The position numbers were made by a program, and so were the translations under genes. The notes beneath the pieces were generated by a model that worked only from the letters and a program-made list of their open reading frames with translations, ran no database searches and was not told the DNA's origin. From JACCRE01 sp049790855 (GTDB lineage Bacteria > Planctomycetota > Planctomycetia > Planctomycetales > Planctomycetaceae), in the NCBI GenBank assembly GCA_049790855.1, contig JBAQZJ010000326.1:1-32261 (forward strand): a DNA stretch of 32,261 nt. Direction: 5' to 3'. Of this stretch, positions 22,501 through 30,539 are shown in pieces (the first letter of the stretch is position 1; every line of letters starts with the position of its first letter).

Positions 22501-24104
22501 TCAACGCCACCGCCTTTGCCCGCTTCGCTGCTGATCCTGCTGCCTTCCGTGACGAACTCATTGTTGATGTTGACGGCGTCGCCAGGAAGTTCGGCAAGGT
22601 TCAAGATGATTGGCAACGAGCAGACTTCGCAGCGATTGATCCGGCATTGATGCTCTGCAACGGTCGGGCCAAGGCGGACGAATCGGTTCGCTCTCGGGCA
22701 TTCATCGAGCGGCCACGCGGTCACTCAAAGACAACGGACCTCGCTGTCACGTGCGTCTACGCTCTCGCCTTCGCCACCCGTCCGATTCGTGGCTACTGCT
22801 ATGCCGCCGACCGTGATCAAGCGGCATTGCTCAAAGACGCGATGGCGACGATCTGCCGCCTCAATCCTTGGCTGGGTGAAATCCTCGACGTTCAAAAGGG
22901 CTGCGTCACAAACGTTGCGAATGGACACCCCGGTCAGGGCGGCACGCTCACGATTGAGGCATCGAACGTCGCATCGTCATATGGCATCCTTCCGGACCTG
23001 ATCATCGCAGACGAGTTGTCGCACTGGGAAGGTGATGGATCACTGTGGCATTCGCTGATCTCGTCAGCAGCGAAGCGATCAACTTGCCTGCTCGTCGTCA
23101 TCACGAATGCTGGATTCACCGACTCGTGGCAATGGGCAGTACGGGAGTCCGCCAGAGCCGACGACGAAGCGTGGTACTTCACAACGCTGGACGGTCCGCA
23201 TGCCAGTTGGATGACGGAGAAGAGGCTCGCCGAACAACGCCGGATGCTCCCGGCAGTGGCGTTCGCCCGGCTCTGGCTCAACCAGTGGAGCAGTGGTGGC
23301 GGCGATGCTCTCACCCCCGAAGACATCGAGGCTGCCTTTCACGACGACCTCGCCCCACTCACCGGCAAGCAGCCCGGATACAAGTACGTGGCCGGAGTAG
23401 ACCTGGGGTTGGTCCGCGATTGCTCTGCTGTGGTCGTTCTCGCGGTTCCAGACGGTGGCGTCAGCGGTCGCATCCGCCTCGCTCACACCCGGCTCTGGCG
23501 ACCGGCTCTCGGCCGCAAAATCGAAATCATGGAGATCGAACAGCACCTCCTCGAACTGGACAAGTTGTTCGGGTTGGAGTTCGTCGCCTTTGATCCGTGG
23601 CAAGCGGAGCACATGGCCCAGCGACTGGAAGCCGATAGCGGTCGCCGTCGCCGCAACGAACGCCGGAAGTTCTACCGTGATCCGTGGATGCAAGCTGTTC
23701 CACCGACGGCAGCGAACCTTCGGGACCAGGCAGGGTTGACGATCGAGTCCTTCAAGGACCGACGCCTCATCCTCTACCCCGAGGACGAACTGCGGCGAGA
23801 CCTCACCCGATTGAGGGTGGAGGAGACCAGCTACGGTTATCGCCTCTCTTCTCCAAGAGACCACACCGGTCACGGCGACACCTTCTCAGCCTTCGCCCTC
23901 GCTCTCAAGATCGGCCACGAGGTCGCCGGGAAGAAGCGCGTGACGGTCGGTTTCAGCAAGAGCGGTGTGACCGCTCAACAACGAGCGATGGCTACCTTCG
24001 AGCGGCGGAAGCACGAGTACGAACAAGAGATGGAAAAACTGGACGCCCCGGACGACGGACTGGACGACTGGCGATTCGTGATGCGGGCGGTTGGACGGCT
24101 GTAA
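22497..24104 (+). CDS. terminase large subunit
   Basis: This is a 535-residue DNA-packaging motor. The N-terminal ATPase has a Walker-A-like RPRGHSKT at residues 73-80 and Walker B LIIADE at about 168-173. The C-terminal nuclease is RNase-H-like with AGVDLG (Asp302), FVAFDPW (Asp366) and GHGDTFSAFALAL (Asp461) as probable acidic residues. The length is normal for phage large terminases. It couples ATP hydrolysis to moving DNA into a prohead and cuts concatemers. Both catalytic halves are intact, which suggests a working enzyme although the element encodes no recognisable portal or capsid. A coiled-coil gene follows where a portal gene would usually be. Confidence 0.92.
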   Translation: MINATAFARFAADPAAFRDELIVDVDGVARKFGKVQDDWQRADFAAIDPALMLCNGRAKADESVRSRAFIERPRGHSKTTDLAVTCVYALAFATRPIRGYCYAADRDQAALLKDAMATICRLNPWLGEILDVQKGCVTNVANGHPGQGGTLTIEASNVASSYGILPDLIIADELSHWEGDGSLWHSLISSAAKRSTCLLVVITNAGFTDSWQWAVRESARADDEAWYFTTLDGPHASWMTEKRLAEQRRMLPAVAFARLWLNQWSSGGGDALTPEDIEAAFHDDLAPLTGKQPGYKYVAGVDLGLVRDCSAVVVLAVPDGGVSGRIRLAHTRLWRPALGRKIEIMEIEQHLLELDKLFGLEFVAFDPWQAEHMAQRLEADSGRRRRNERRKFYRDPWMQAVPPTAANLRDQAGLTIESFKDRRLILYPEDELRRDLTRLRVEETSYGYRLSSPRDHTGHGDTFSAFALALKIGHEVAGKKRVTVGFSKSGVTAQQRAMATFERRKHEYEQEMEKLDAPDDGLDDWRFVMRAVGRL

Positions 24105-24135
24105 CCCTGTGACACCAAAATCAGGAGAGAGAACG

Positions 24136-24636
24136 ATGAGTCCGAGACCCATTTCTGGCAGTCAGGCGAACGAGGACTTCTTCAAGTGGTTCAAGCATGA
24201 GATCGCGAAGGACACTGAACACATTCTTCACAACGGCGATTACATCTTCGCGAATGGTGCAAAGCTCTGGGCGAGAGAGCCGCTGACGTTCGAGGGTCCG
24301 CACCACATGGACGACGCCTACAACGTCCGGAAACTATTCCTCACACTGCGACTCAAGGAGTTGCGATCACATTACGACACCTGGCGTCGAAATATGCGGG
24401 AGGACGCGGCTCGTTGTGCGGCGACCGGCGATCCGCTGCCCTTCACCGAAAAGAACGTCGCTGCTCTCGAAGAAGAAAAGAAACTGATCGACAAGTACGA
24501 GGCAGAGCTTCACGAACACACCGCCCCAGACCGCAAACGGGCGGAGCAGTTGGCCGCCGAGGATCAGCGGTCTCTCAACAAACGAAAGGCAGCCGCAATT
24601 CAGATGGAGAAGATGCTGAAACGGCTGGAACGCTGA
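24136..24636 (+). CDS. coiled-coil hypothetical protein
   Basis: This 166-residue, strongly charged helical protein is of unknown family. An N-terminal part has FFKWFKHEIAKDTEHILHNGDYIFANGAKLWAR. The C-terminal half is a likely coiled coil with KNVAALEEEKKLIDKYEAEL and KRKAAAIQMEKMLKRLER. AGGAGAG precedes the ATG at 24136; the longer open frame back to 24091 overlaps the terminase gene and is less likely. It occupies the slot where portal or scaffold genes usually sit in phage late operons. A scaffold-like or DNA-binding role is possible, but no homology is claimed. Confidence 0.72.
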   Translation: MSPRPISGSQANEDFFKWFKHEIAKDTEHILHNGDYIFANGAKLWAREPLTFEGPHHMDDAYNVRKLFLTLRLKELRSHYDTWRRNMREDAARCAATGDPLPFTEKNVAALEEEKKLIDKYEAELHEHTAPDRKRAEQLAAEDQRSLNKRKAAAIQMEKMLKRLER

Positions 24637-24663
24637 TTCAACCCTTTCCATTCAAGGATCACA

Positions 24664-25476
24664 ATGCAACACGTCACCAGCAATGCTGGAAGACTACGAC
24701 AGGTCGGAGCTGATCTCATCATCGCGCCTATGACAATGATCGTTTCCGGCGTTCTCGAAGGCAGCAAAGGTGCGCTCTACTACCCGCCGGAAGAATTGCG
24801 AAAGAACGCATCGGCTTGGGAAGGCATGCCGATCGTCGTCAATCATCCGAAAGTCAACGGCAGGAACGTGACCGCTCGCAATAACGCCGCAGTGCTGAAG
24901 CAATTCGGCATCGGCACGGTCCGCAACGCTGCCTTCGTCAATGGCAAACTCGTCGCGGAAGGCTGGTTCGACGTTCCGAAAATGCGGCGAGTCAACCCGT
25001 TCCTGTTGGATGCCCTACAGTCGGGCCGGCCGATGGAACTCAGCACCGGACTGCACACGGATAACATCCCTGCCCCCTATGGGGCGACACACAACGGACG
25101 AGGCTACGACTACATCGCCCGGAACTACAATCCCGACCACCTGGCGATTCTGACGCACGAAATTGGCGCTTGCAGCGTCAACGATGGCTGCGGTGTTCAC
25201 GTCAACAATCTTTCTCCCCGAGGAACTGAAATGTGTAACTGCCGAGAATGTAACGATTACCTGCCCATCCCGGGATTGGCCGCAGTTTATCAGCAGCCGA
25301 CCAACAACACCTACCTCGGTGCCGCTGGTTACTCTCCGGCGACTGTGCCCGTACATGATCGGGATGACTATCTTCCGATTCCCACGATCAATTGGGCCGC
25401 GGAACAGCGGGCCGAGAACCGCTCAAACACCCACGAGGATGACGACATCCTGCCGCTTCCCCGGATGATCTTCTGA
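24664..25476 (+). CDS. DUF2213 prohead-protease-like protein with LPIP-repeat tail
   Basis: This is a 270-residue protein. Residues 10-180 match DUF2213, a phage family linked to prohead maturation proteases, with NHPKVNG (His61), MELSTGL (Ser127) and CSVNDGCGV near 170-178. The His and Ser are likely catalytic by analogy with prohead proteases. The last 80 residues are not part of the family. They hold CNCREC (191-196) and three similar peptides: NDYLPIPG near 197, DDYLPIPT near 234 and DDILPLPR near 260. The tail could be a capsid-targeting or partner-docking motif. It is the only recognisable capsid-assembly gene of the element. Confidence 0.8.
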   Translation: MQHVTSNAGRLRQVGADLIIAPMTMIVSGVLEGSKGALYYPPEELRKNASAWEGMPIVVNHPKVNGRNVTARNNAAVLKQFGIGTVRNAAFVNGKLVAEGWFDVPKMRRVNPFLLDALQSGRPMELSTGLHTDNIPAPYGATHNGRGYDYIARNYNPDHLAILTHEIGACSVNDGCGVHVNNLSPRGTEMCNCRECNDYLPIPGLAAVYQQPTNNTYLGAAGYSPATVPVHDRDDYLPIPTINWAAEQRAENRSNTHEDDDILPLPRMIF

Positions 25477-25487
25477 AGTATTGGGGG

Positions 25488-25606
25488 CGTCGGCGTAGGC
25501 ACCCGACGTGCGACTGGTTTCGGCCGTCGCAGGTAACGCAGGGATTTCGCAGTTCCATGCGTTGCCTCCCCTTGCTTACGAGGCGTCGGTGAGTTCAGCG
25601 CCGACG
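25488..25606. repeat. two similar small hairpins after the DUF2213 gene
   Basis: CGTCGG at 25488-25493 pairs with CCGACG at 25503-25508. The same arms recur at 25584-25589 and 25601-25606. They lie in a 247-nt gene-free stretch between two element genes and precede the terminator. The role is unknown; they could be RNA-binding or packaging-recognition sites. Confidence 0.35.
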
Positions 25607-25643
25607 TGATGGCTGCGGCGTGGTCACAGGCGTCGTCAGCCTC

Positions 25644-25690
25644 CAGGGTCGGATGAGGTTTGTTTCCCCCTCATCCGGCCCTGTCTTTTT
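25644..25690 (+). terminator. rho-independent terminator
   Basis: A 15-bp stem (25644-25658 with 25669-25683, one G-T pair) and 10-nt loop is followed by TCTTTTT. It splits the element operon: terminase to DUF2213 upstream, cysteine-rich genes downstream. Confidence 0.8.
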
Positions 25691-25723
25691 ATCTACTTCA
25701 CCCCCGTCGCTGGAGCGAGAGCC

Positions 25724-26518
25724 GTGGTCAAGGTACTGATGCGCAACGGCAAAGTGGTCCTGCGCCCGAGCGGAGCGGTGATGCTGATCGGCGACGAAGC
25801 TGACCCCTGCACTGCACCGTGTTCATGCATCCCGACGCAAGTATGCTCTAGCCTCATCATGCCCTATGCGTGGACTCTCGTGATCCCTGATGACTGGTCG
25901 CCGGAGTTCGGCAGCGAGTTCAGTATCTCGGAACTGTGCCGTAATGCGTCTCTAACCGGAACGCACGACCTTTATCGGGCCGAGTATGTTGCGTCGTACC
26001 ACTCGTGCGGCACGAAGTTCGTCTCTCGGACTTTCGCGCAACAGGGGTGCAGATGGTTCAACGTTGATACTACACAGACTGTGGAAGCCATTGTCGAAGA
26101 GTTTGGTGGCACCCCTTGTACCGCAGGCGATCCACGCATTTGTTACGAGTCGCCGTACGACTTCACGCATCTACGATCAGATGCGACGAATTGCTTTGAT
26201 CCCGATTCGTGCGAGTCACGGCTGGGGCAGGACGCCCTTTCGGCCGGGTCGCCGGGAAGCATCAAGATAATCGCAGGCGGCGGTCTCGGCCTGACATGCT
26301 CGTTGAGTCATTCCGTCCTCCGTTATCGGAATGTGTCGTTCTTCTGTGAGCCTGATACGTTCCTTAGTAACGTCTACTCGGTGACTTATCAGTCAGATGC
26401 ATTCCCCGAAGGGACTGATCTGTCGCAATTAGAGTCCGTCACGCTGACTCAGACAGCCGACCCAAACTCCCCATCTGAGATCACGATGATCCCCGCAGAA
26501 ATCGCGGAGCCGTCATGA
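25724..26518 (+). CDS. cysteine-rich protein of unknown function
   Basis: This is a 264-residue protein with 13 cysteines and no family I recognise. It opens VKVLMRNGKVVLRPSGAVMLIGDEADPC, a short beta-hairpin-like head, then PCSCIPTQVC. The rest is beta-rich and contains YHSCGTKFVSR, GCRWFNVD, CESRLGQ and FFCEPDTFLSN. No signal peptide or membrane segment is seen. A virion-surface or fibre-like role would fit the beta content, but that is a guess. GTG start with a GGAG site; the stop overlaps the next ATG as ATGA. It is downstream of the terminator, so it probably has its own promoter. Confidence 0.7.
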   Translation: MVKVLMRNGKVVLRPSGAVMLIGDEADPCTAPCSCIPTQVCSSLIMPYAWTLVIPDDWSPEFGSEFSISELCRNASLTGTHDLYRAEYVASYHSCGTKFVSRTFAQQGCRWFNVDTTQTVEAIVEEFGGTPCTAGDPRICYESPYDFTHLRSDATNCFDPDSCESRLGQDALSAGSPGSIKIIAGGGLGLTCSLSHSVLRYRNVSFFCEPDTFLSNVYSVTYQSDAFPEGTDLSQLESVTLTQTADPNSPSEITMIPAEIAEPS

Positions 26519-26823
26519 AGTGCCAATGCCCTCTCGCCGGATTCTGCCCGACGCATCAACGACGCATGACGAAGGCGGAGCATTCGCTCTGCCGGAAAGC
26601 GGACACCTACTTCAGCGCCTTCCAGGCTGACCGACAGCGAGGCAGAACCTCTCCCGCCAAGCCTGTTACGTCAACGACACCGACCGGCTGTTCGGGCTGC
26701 GAGAAGCGGAAGGCGTGGCTGAACGAGAGGTCCGGTCCGCTCAAGCTGGGCGACAAGGTCGAAGCCATCACGAAGGCCACCGGCATCAAAGCGGTCGTGG
26801 AACACTTTTCAGGAGACGAATGA
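26515..26823 (+). CDS. small zinc-finger-like protein
   Basis: This 102-residue protein has two cysteine centres. The N-terminus is CQCPLAGFCPTHQRRMTKAEHSLC, resembling a Cys/His metal-binding knuckle seen in phage-associated proteins. A middle GCSGCEKRKAWLNERSG follows. The final part, LGDKVEAITKATGIKAVVEHF, is a helix of a type I associate with small phage-linked proteins. ATGA overlap with the gene before and a 4-nt overlap with the gene after imply coupled translation. Metal binding and nucleic-acid binding are inferred. Confidence 0.7.
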   Translation: MKCQCPLAGFCPTHQRRMTKAEHSLCRKADTYFSAFQADRQRGRTSPAKPVTSTTPTGCSGCEKRKAWLNERSGPLKLGDKVEAITKATGIKAVVEHFSGDE

Positions 26824-27029
26824 TGCGCTGGTTCTGTCGCCTTCGGGAGCTGCTGTGCGGTCCTTGCACTCCCGCCACCGTTGAACCTCTACCGTTGATT
26901 ACCCCACCACCGATCAAGCGAGTGCGTGGTCTCACCGGGAGTTGCACCAGTCCGCCGGACTCTCCTCGCCCGATCATCCCTCCTCGTCGCTGCTGCAACG
27001 GTCGCTGCCGCACAAGGGTCAAACGATGA
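26820..27029 (+). CDS. small basic cysteine/proline-rich protein
   Basis: This 69-residue product is of unknown family. ATG at 26820 overlaps the previous stop as ATGA and has GGAG upstream. It contains RLRELLCGPC near residue 7, EPLPLITPPPIKRV in the middle, and PPRRCCNGRCRTRVKR at the end, so it is basic and unlikely to fold as a compact hydrophobic domain. It may bind nucleic acid or a capsid. The PLPL segment recalls the LPLP peptide of the DUF2213 tail, but this may be chance. Confidence 0.55.
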   Translation: MMRWFCRLRELLCGPCTPATVEPLPLITPPPIKRVRGLTGSCTSPPDSPRPIIPPRRCCNGRCRTRVKR

Positions 27030-27166
27030 CATACCATACTATCTACGGCTCGGCCACTTTATACATCATCTTCGGTTGAGTGGGGCTATATGCGAGGCAT
27101 CATAACGAGTCCGTACCCGACATCACTTTACGCTGCTCCGGCCACGAGTTATAAATGGTCGCTAAG

Positions 27167-27180
27167 TGGACGTGCGTCCA
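27167..27180. promoter_or_regulatory. palindrome upstream of the winged-helix-like gene
   Basis: TGGACG at 27167-27172 pairs with CGTCCA at 27175-27180 with two bases between, about 33 nt before the next ATG. The spacing suits a dimeric regulator. The gene-free stretch 27030-27212 otherwise shows only AT-rich bases that could hold a promoter. Confidence 0.4.
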
Positions 27181-27212
27181 TGATTATCCGTGCTCGTGAA
27201 TTGAGGAGCGAA

Positions 27213-27584
27213 ATGATGGCGAAGCCGACGAAAACCGCGAAGACCACAACGAAGGCGACCGCCCCTTCCCCCAAGGAAGTTCAGGGCACGCACCGCGACC
27301 ACGATCTTCCGTGGTGTGACAAGAAGGTGGCGTTGTTCAAAGCTCTGAAGGAACTGAAGGCGGTCGGTGCGACCCACGCAAAGGGGTCTAAAGAAATCAT
27401 CGCAAAGTCCGGCGGAACGCTAACGCCCCGCGACGTCCGCCACTACTCGTACCACGCCAAGGCTGCTGGCCTGATTGACCTCGCCGACCTGGAGGGCACC
27501 GTCGGCTATGCGTACTATCTGACAGCCAAAGGCGCGAAGGTGGACCCCGTCGCCGCCTTCAAAGCCCAGCAAGCCGAGGAATAG
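27213..27584 (+). CDS. winged-helix-like small DNA-binding protein
   Basis: This is a 123-residue protein with a Lys/Thr-rich flexible head (KPTKTAKTTTKATA). A helical core follows: KKVALFKALKELKAVGA, GSKEIIAKSGG, RDVRHYSYHAKAAGLIDL. A strand pair ends the domain (TVGYAYYLTAKG). The order helix-helix-recognition helix-wing suggests a winged helix. GGAG precedes ATG 27213; an earlier in-frame ATG at 27090 has no ribosome site. It lies 281 nt before the integrase and could control it, or be a late regulator or DNA-condensing protein. Function is inferred. Confidence 0.65.
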   Translation: MMAKPTKTAKTTTKATAPSPKEVQGTHRDHDLPWCDKKVALFKALKELKAVGATHAKGSKEIIAKSGGTLTPRDVRHYSYHAKAAGLIDLADLEGTVGYAYYLTAKGAKVDPVAAFKAQQAEE

Positions 27585-27803
27585 GGTCCCCCCGCATACT
27601 AGCGCCGTCCGTATAGTACCGCACAGCGTCCCCTGTAACGACCGGGCGCGGTAAACCCGGCCCGTGGCCCGCCTTTTCCCGGTTGTGTCGGCCTGTGGTC
27701 GCTGGGTGGGCCTGTTTTTGGGGCTATGTGGCCCTGCGCCCGGATAAGTATCGTATACGGGGCGGCACCGTCCGGGAGTAGCTACCCGGCCGGGGCCAGC
27801 AGC

Positions 27804-27865
27804 CGCGACCCGGCAGGCCAGCCGCCCCTCTTTCCCTTCCTTCGGGTCGCGCAAGGGTCGCGACC
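27804..27865 (+). promoter_or_regulatory. integrase leader with repeated GGGTCGCG
   Basis: GGGTCGCG occurs at 27844-27851 and 27855-27862, and its complement at 27804-27811, so alternative hairpins can form. The perfect palindrome GGTCGCGACC at 27856-27865 touches the integrase ATG. The AAGGG ribosome site lies within these repeats, so translation could be blocked by RNA folding or by a protein. The rest of 27585-27803 is GC-rich with no gene seen. Confidence 0.5.
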
Positions 27866-29770
27866 ATGTCTCGGAAGAAAGCGCTGCTGCCTGCTGTTGG
27901 CTACCTTCGCAAATCCACGAAGGGTGAACGTGCCGACGGAACTCAGAAGCAAGAAAAGTCCCTCGCGCAGCAGCGAGCGGAAATCGTCAAGCTGGTCGAG
28001 GGCCAGTACGAAATCGTCAAGTGGTTCACGGACGAAGGCGTCAGCGGCTGGAAGCGCGGAGCCAAGCGGCCAGACTTCCAACGCATGATCGCAGAAGTTC
28101 ATCAACTCGGTGCGCAGGCTATCGTCTGCGACAACATTGACCGCTTCTCTCGGGCATCCGTCGATGACGTTCAGGAAGACGCACGGGCACTCCGCCAGGC
28201 TGGCGTTCGCTGGATCGTGACGGCCAGCCACGGCGACTACGACCTCGGCAATCCCAACAACATCGGCGAGATTCTGAAGTTCGTCGTCGCTGTCTGGTCA
28301 TCGCACGAGTACAGCCGGCAGCTTTCTCGCCGCGTGTCCCTTGCTCGCCGGAACGCCGCAGCGAACGGGAAGCGTACCGGAGGCACCGCTCCGTTCGGCT
28401 TGCAACATGACGGCAAAGGTGGACTGAAACACGGCGACCCGAAGAAGGTCGAACTCGTCCGCTGGATCTTCGATCAGTTCGCGAACCAGTCTCGCAGCAT
28501 TACCTGGATAATCGGCGACCTGAACCGGCGAAAGGTTCCCAGTCCCAGCGGGCCGAAGTCACCTTGGACCTCACGTACCGTCGCATCAATGCTACGTCGC
28601 GAAGTCTACCGAGGCGACTTCGTCTACAACAAAAGGCCATCCGGGCAGTTCTTCCGGATTGACTCATCTGGCGATGTCGTCGAGAAAGCGGAAGTGAACG
28701 GCACAGGCAAAGTCATCGCGTTGCGAGGTGCGTACACACCGATCATCGCGCCGGCTCTTTGGGAGAAGGTCCAGAACCGGCTGGCGACTGTCTCCCAAAA
28801 ACGAAACCGACGGAAGGCAGCATACGCGCTGAGCGGCGGAATCCTCGTCTGCGATCACTGTGGCTCTCGGCTCGTCGGATGCAAACCAAACAAAAAGGTT
28901 GTGTACCGCTGTCCCAGCTACTCCGTGCATGGCATCGGATCGTGCAACCAGTGGCAAGTTCGCGAGGAAGACATCCTACCGTTCATCCTTGAGACGTTGA
29001 GCAAGGAGATCGACGACCTTACCAACCTCCAGCGACAGTTCGTCAAGCCGGTCACTGATGCTGATCGTCGGGCGGAGAAGCAATCGGAGCGGGACGCCCT
29101 ATCCGCAAAGATTGAACATTGGGTCGAGGGCATCTTGGACATCACTGACCGAGAAACCCGGCAGGCATTGGATCGGCGGATCAGCGAGGCGCGGGAGCAG
29201 TTGGCAGCGCTAGACGCGGCACTTGCGGCACCGGACGCAGTGGACGACAGCGAGCGAATGCGAACATTCCTCCAAGAGGTCGGCCGCTACTTCAAGGGGT
29301 TGGTCAAGGTACCAAAGGCAACCACCCCCAACGATCCTGACGTAGTCCCGTTCGTCCTTGCAGACCCCCGGAAGGTCAACGAGGCACTTCACGAGCTTGG
29401 CGCGGAAATCCGATTGCGTTGGCGCACGGACCTCTGTACGCTGCGAAACGGCGGCACCCGTCGCCGACACATTCTTGTTCGCGGCCGGTTCCGGTTGGGG
29501 CAAAGGCGAGGAAAGCTGCCCCAATATCTTTTGGAACCTCCGGTTGGCCCGAACCGAAAGCGCGCGACGGCGGATGAGCCGCCGCGACGACCAGGACGGC
29601 AGCGCCGATCATCCGCGCGGAGTGGCGACGCGACGAGGCTGCGTCGTATTCGAACGGCGTGCCGAGCGACAACCGCAGTCGACAATCTGGTCGGCATCAT
29701 GCTAGATCAACGACCGCCGTTCGGCCCAACGAACGGACCACGCCAAATCTTCTCGCCTCGCAGACTCTGA
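27866..29770 (+). CDS. large serine recombinase (integrase)
   Basis: This is a 634-residue site-specific recombinase. The catalytic domain has YLRKSTKG with nucleophile Ser17, KWFTDEGVSGWKRG, NIDRFSRAS and HEYSRQLSRRV. The recombinase domain (about 165-310) has GGTAPFGLQHD and SPWTSRTVASMLRREVYRGDFVYNKR. A zinc ribbon has LVCDHCGSRL and YRCPSYSV. A coiled coil near 410-455 has SERDALSAKIEHW and ISEAREQLAALDAAL. It inserts and probably excises the element through short attachment sites. The last 95 residues or so are Arg/Pro-rich low-complexity sequence unlike a recombinase and may be read from host DNA beyond the junction. Confidence 0.9.
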   Translation: MSRKKALLPAVGYLRKSTKGERADGTQKQEKSLAQQRAEIVKLVEGQYEIVKWFTDEGVSGWKRGAKRPDFQRMIAEVHQLGAQAIVCDNIDRFSRASVDDVQEDARALRQAGVRWIVTASHGDYDLGNPNNIGEILKFVVAVWSSHEYSRQLSRRVSLARRNAAANGKRTGGTAPFGLQHDGKGGLKHGDPKKVELVRWIFDQFANQSRSITWIIGDLNRRKVPSPSGPKSPWTSRTVASMLRREVYRGDFVYNKRPSGQFFRIDSSGDVVEKAEVNGTGKVIALRGAYTPIIAPALWEKVQNRLATVSQKRNRRKAAYALSGGILVCDHCGSRLVGCKPNKKVVYRCPSYSVHGIGSCNQWQVREEDILPFILETLSKEIDDLTNLQRQFVKPVTDADRRAEKQSERDALSAKIEHWVEGILDITDRETRQALDRRISEAREQLAALDAALAAPDAVDDSERMRTFLQEVGRYFKGLVKVPKATTPNDPDVVPFVLADPRKVNEALHELGAEIRLRWRTDLCTLRNGGTRRRHILVRGRFRLGQRRGKLPQYLLEPPVGPNRKRATADEPPRRPGRQRRSSARSGDATRLRRIRTACRATTAVDNLVGIMLDQRPPFGPTNGPRQIFSPRRL

Positions 29771-29875
29771 GTTTGCCGCACAAACACCGGCACGCCAGCG
29801 ATCTGGGCAGTCAGCCGGAAGGGAATCGCCTTTCAGGCCGGGCTGTGGCAGACGCCGTGTCTTCCGCCACCTTCC

Positions 29876-29942
29876 GACCTCGGCGGCGAGCAGGGCCGAT
29901 CGTTTCTGCCGGCATCACCGATCCGCTCGGGCCGCCGAGGTC
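29876..29942. repeat. 12-bp inverted repeat after the integrase
   Basis: GACCTCGGCGGC at 29876-29887 is the exact reverse complement of 29931-29942, with a 43-nt centre; four more bases can pair past a 2-nt bulge. It could be a terminator-like hairpin at the right edge of the element or a host structure. Confidence 0.5.
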
Positions 29943-30539
29943 AAGATCCGACGACATTTTCGGTCGGCAAACACCCGCCACAAAAATACAGGCATTGAGC
30001 GAACACCCCCATTCATATTAGTAGAAACACCATGAATCACTTGCTCTCCTAATAATAAAACCGATTGTCTTAATATCTGCTGCGATCGGGATGAGCAAGC
30101 ACACGCGGTGAGCGGGAATCGAGGGGAAATCGAACGTGATAGTGCTGAAAAGCAAATAAAAATGCCGGGCACGGCTTGTCTTAATTTCGGATTCCCGTCT
30201 ACCTTCGCGATGCCGACGGCGTGCGGTTGCAAACAATCCGTCTTTTCCTGATTCGCAAATGGTCAAAAATAAACCACGCCTGCCGGTTGCCGACGTAGGT
30301 AGTAATACCTACTCTTGCAATCTCCCTACACGGGCCATCGGGAAACGTAGAGTCTCCGATCAGCGAGGCTCCTCCCATCTTCGCCCGGCTCTGTCCCGTC
30401 ACGGACATCCAACGTCTGAGTGCTTCATTTCGTTGTTGGCCGGCGACGTCGATCGCCGTGCCCTTCCCGAATCACCGCCGCGATTGGGCTGTTGCGGCAG
30501 GCTGGCATCGAGCGCGCGCATTCGTCGCAAGGAGTTTTA
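29943..30539 (+). promoter_or_regulatory. long leader of the LEPR-XLL gene
   Basis: About 600 nt hold no gene I can support. The part near 29980-30290 is clearly richer in A/T than the surroundings. TTGTCTTAAT occurs at 30065-30074 and 30175-30184. GTAGGTA at 30295-30301 and TACCTAC at 30306-30312 form an 18-bp palindromic operator-like site. The leader ends in CAAGGAG before the ATG at 30540. Confidence 0.45.

Larger units (their letters stand above)
17417..29770. mobile_element. phage-like integrated element with terminase and serine integrase
   Basis: Between two host genes lies a block of phage-type functions. These are a MerR-like regulator, a RecA-fold replication ATPase, an iteron-like array, small and large terminase, a DUF2213 prohead-protease-like protein, small cysteine-rich proteins, a winged-helix-like protein and a large serine integrase at the right end. 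No portal, major capsid, tail, holin or lysin is recognisable. Many genes overlap by 4 nt and none is visibly broken. Exact ends are not defined: serine-integrase crossover sites share only a few bases and I could not find a convincing direct repeat. The left end lies somewhere in 17417-17640 and the right end in about 29440-29880. Confidence 0.8.

Noticed and set aside
29376..29672. minus-strand open frame at the end of the integrase, possibly a host gene split by insertion
   Set aside because: It has a host-like codon pattern in part, but starts at a TTG without a ribosome site and shows no family motif, so it is not supported as a gene.
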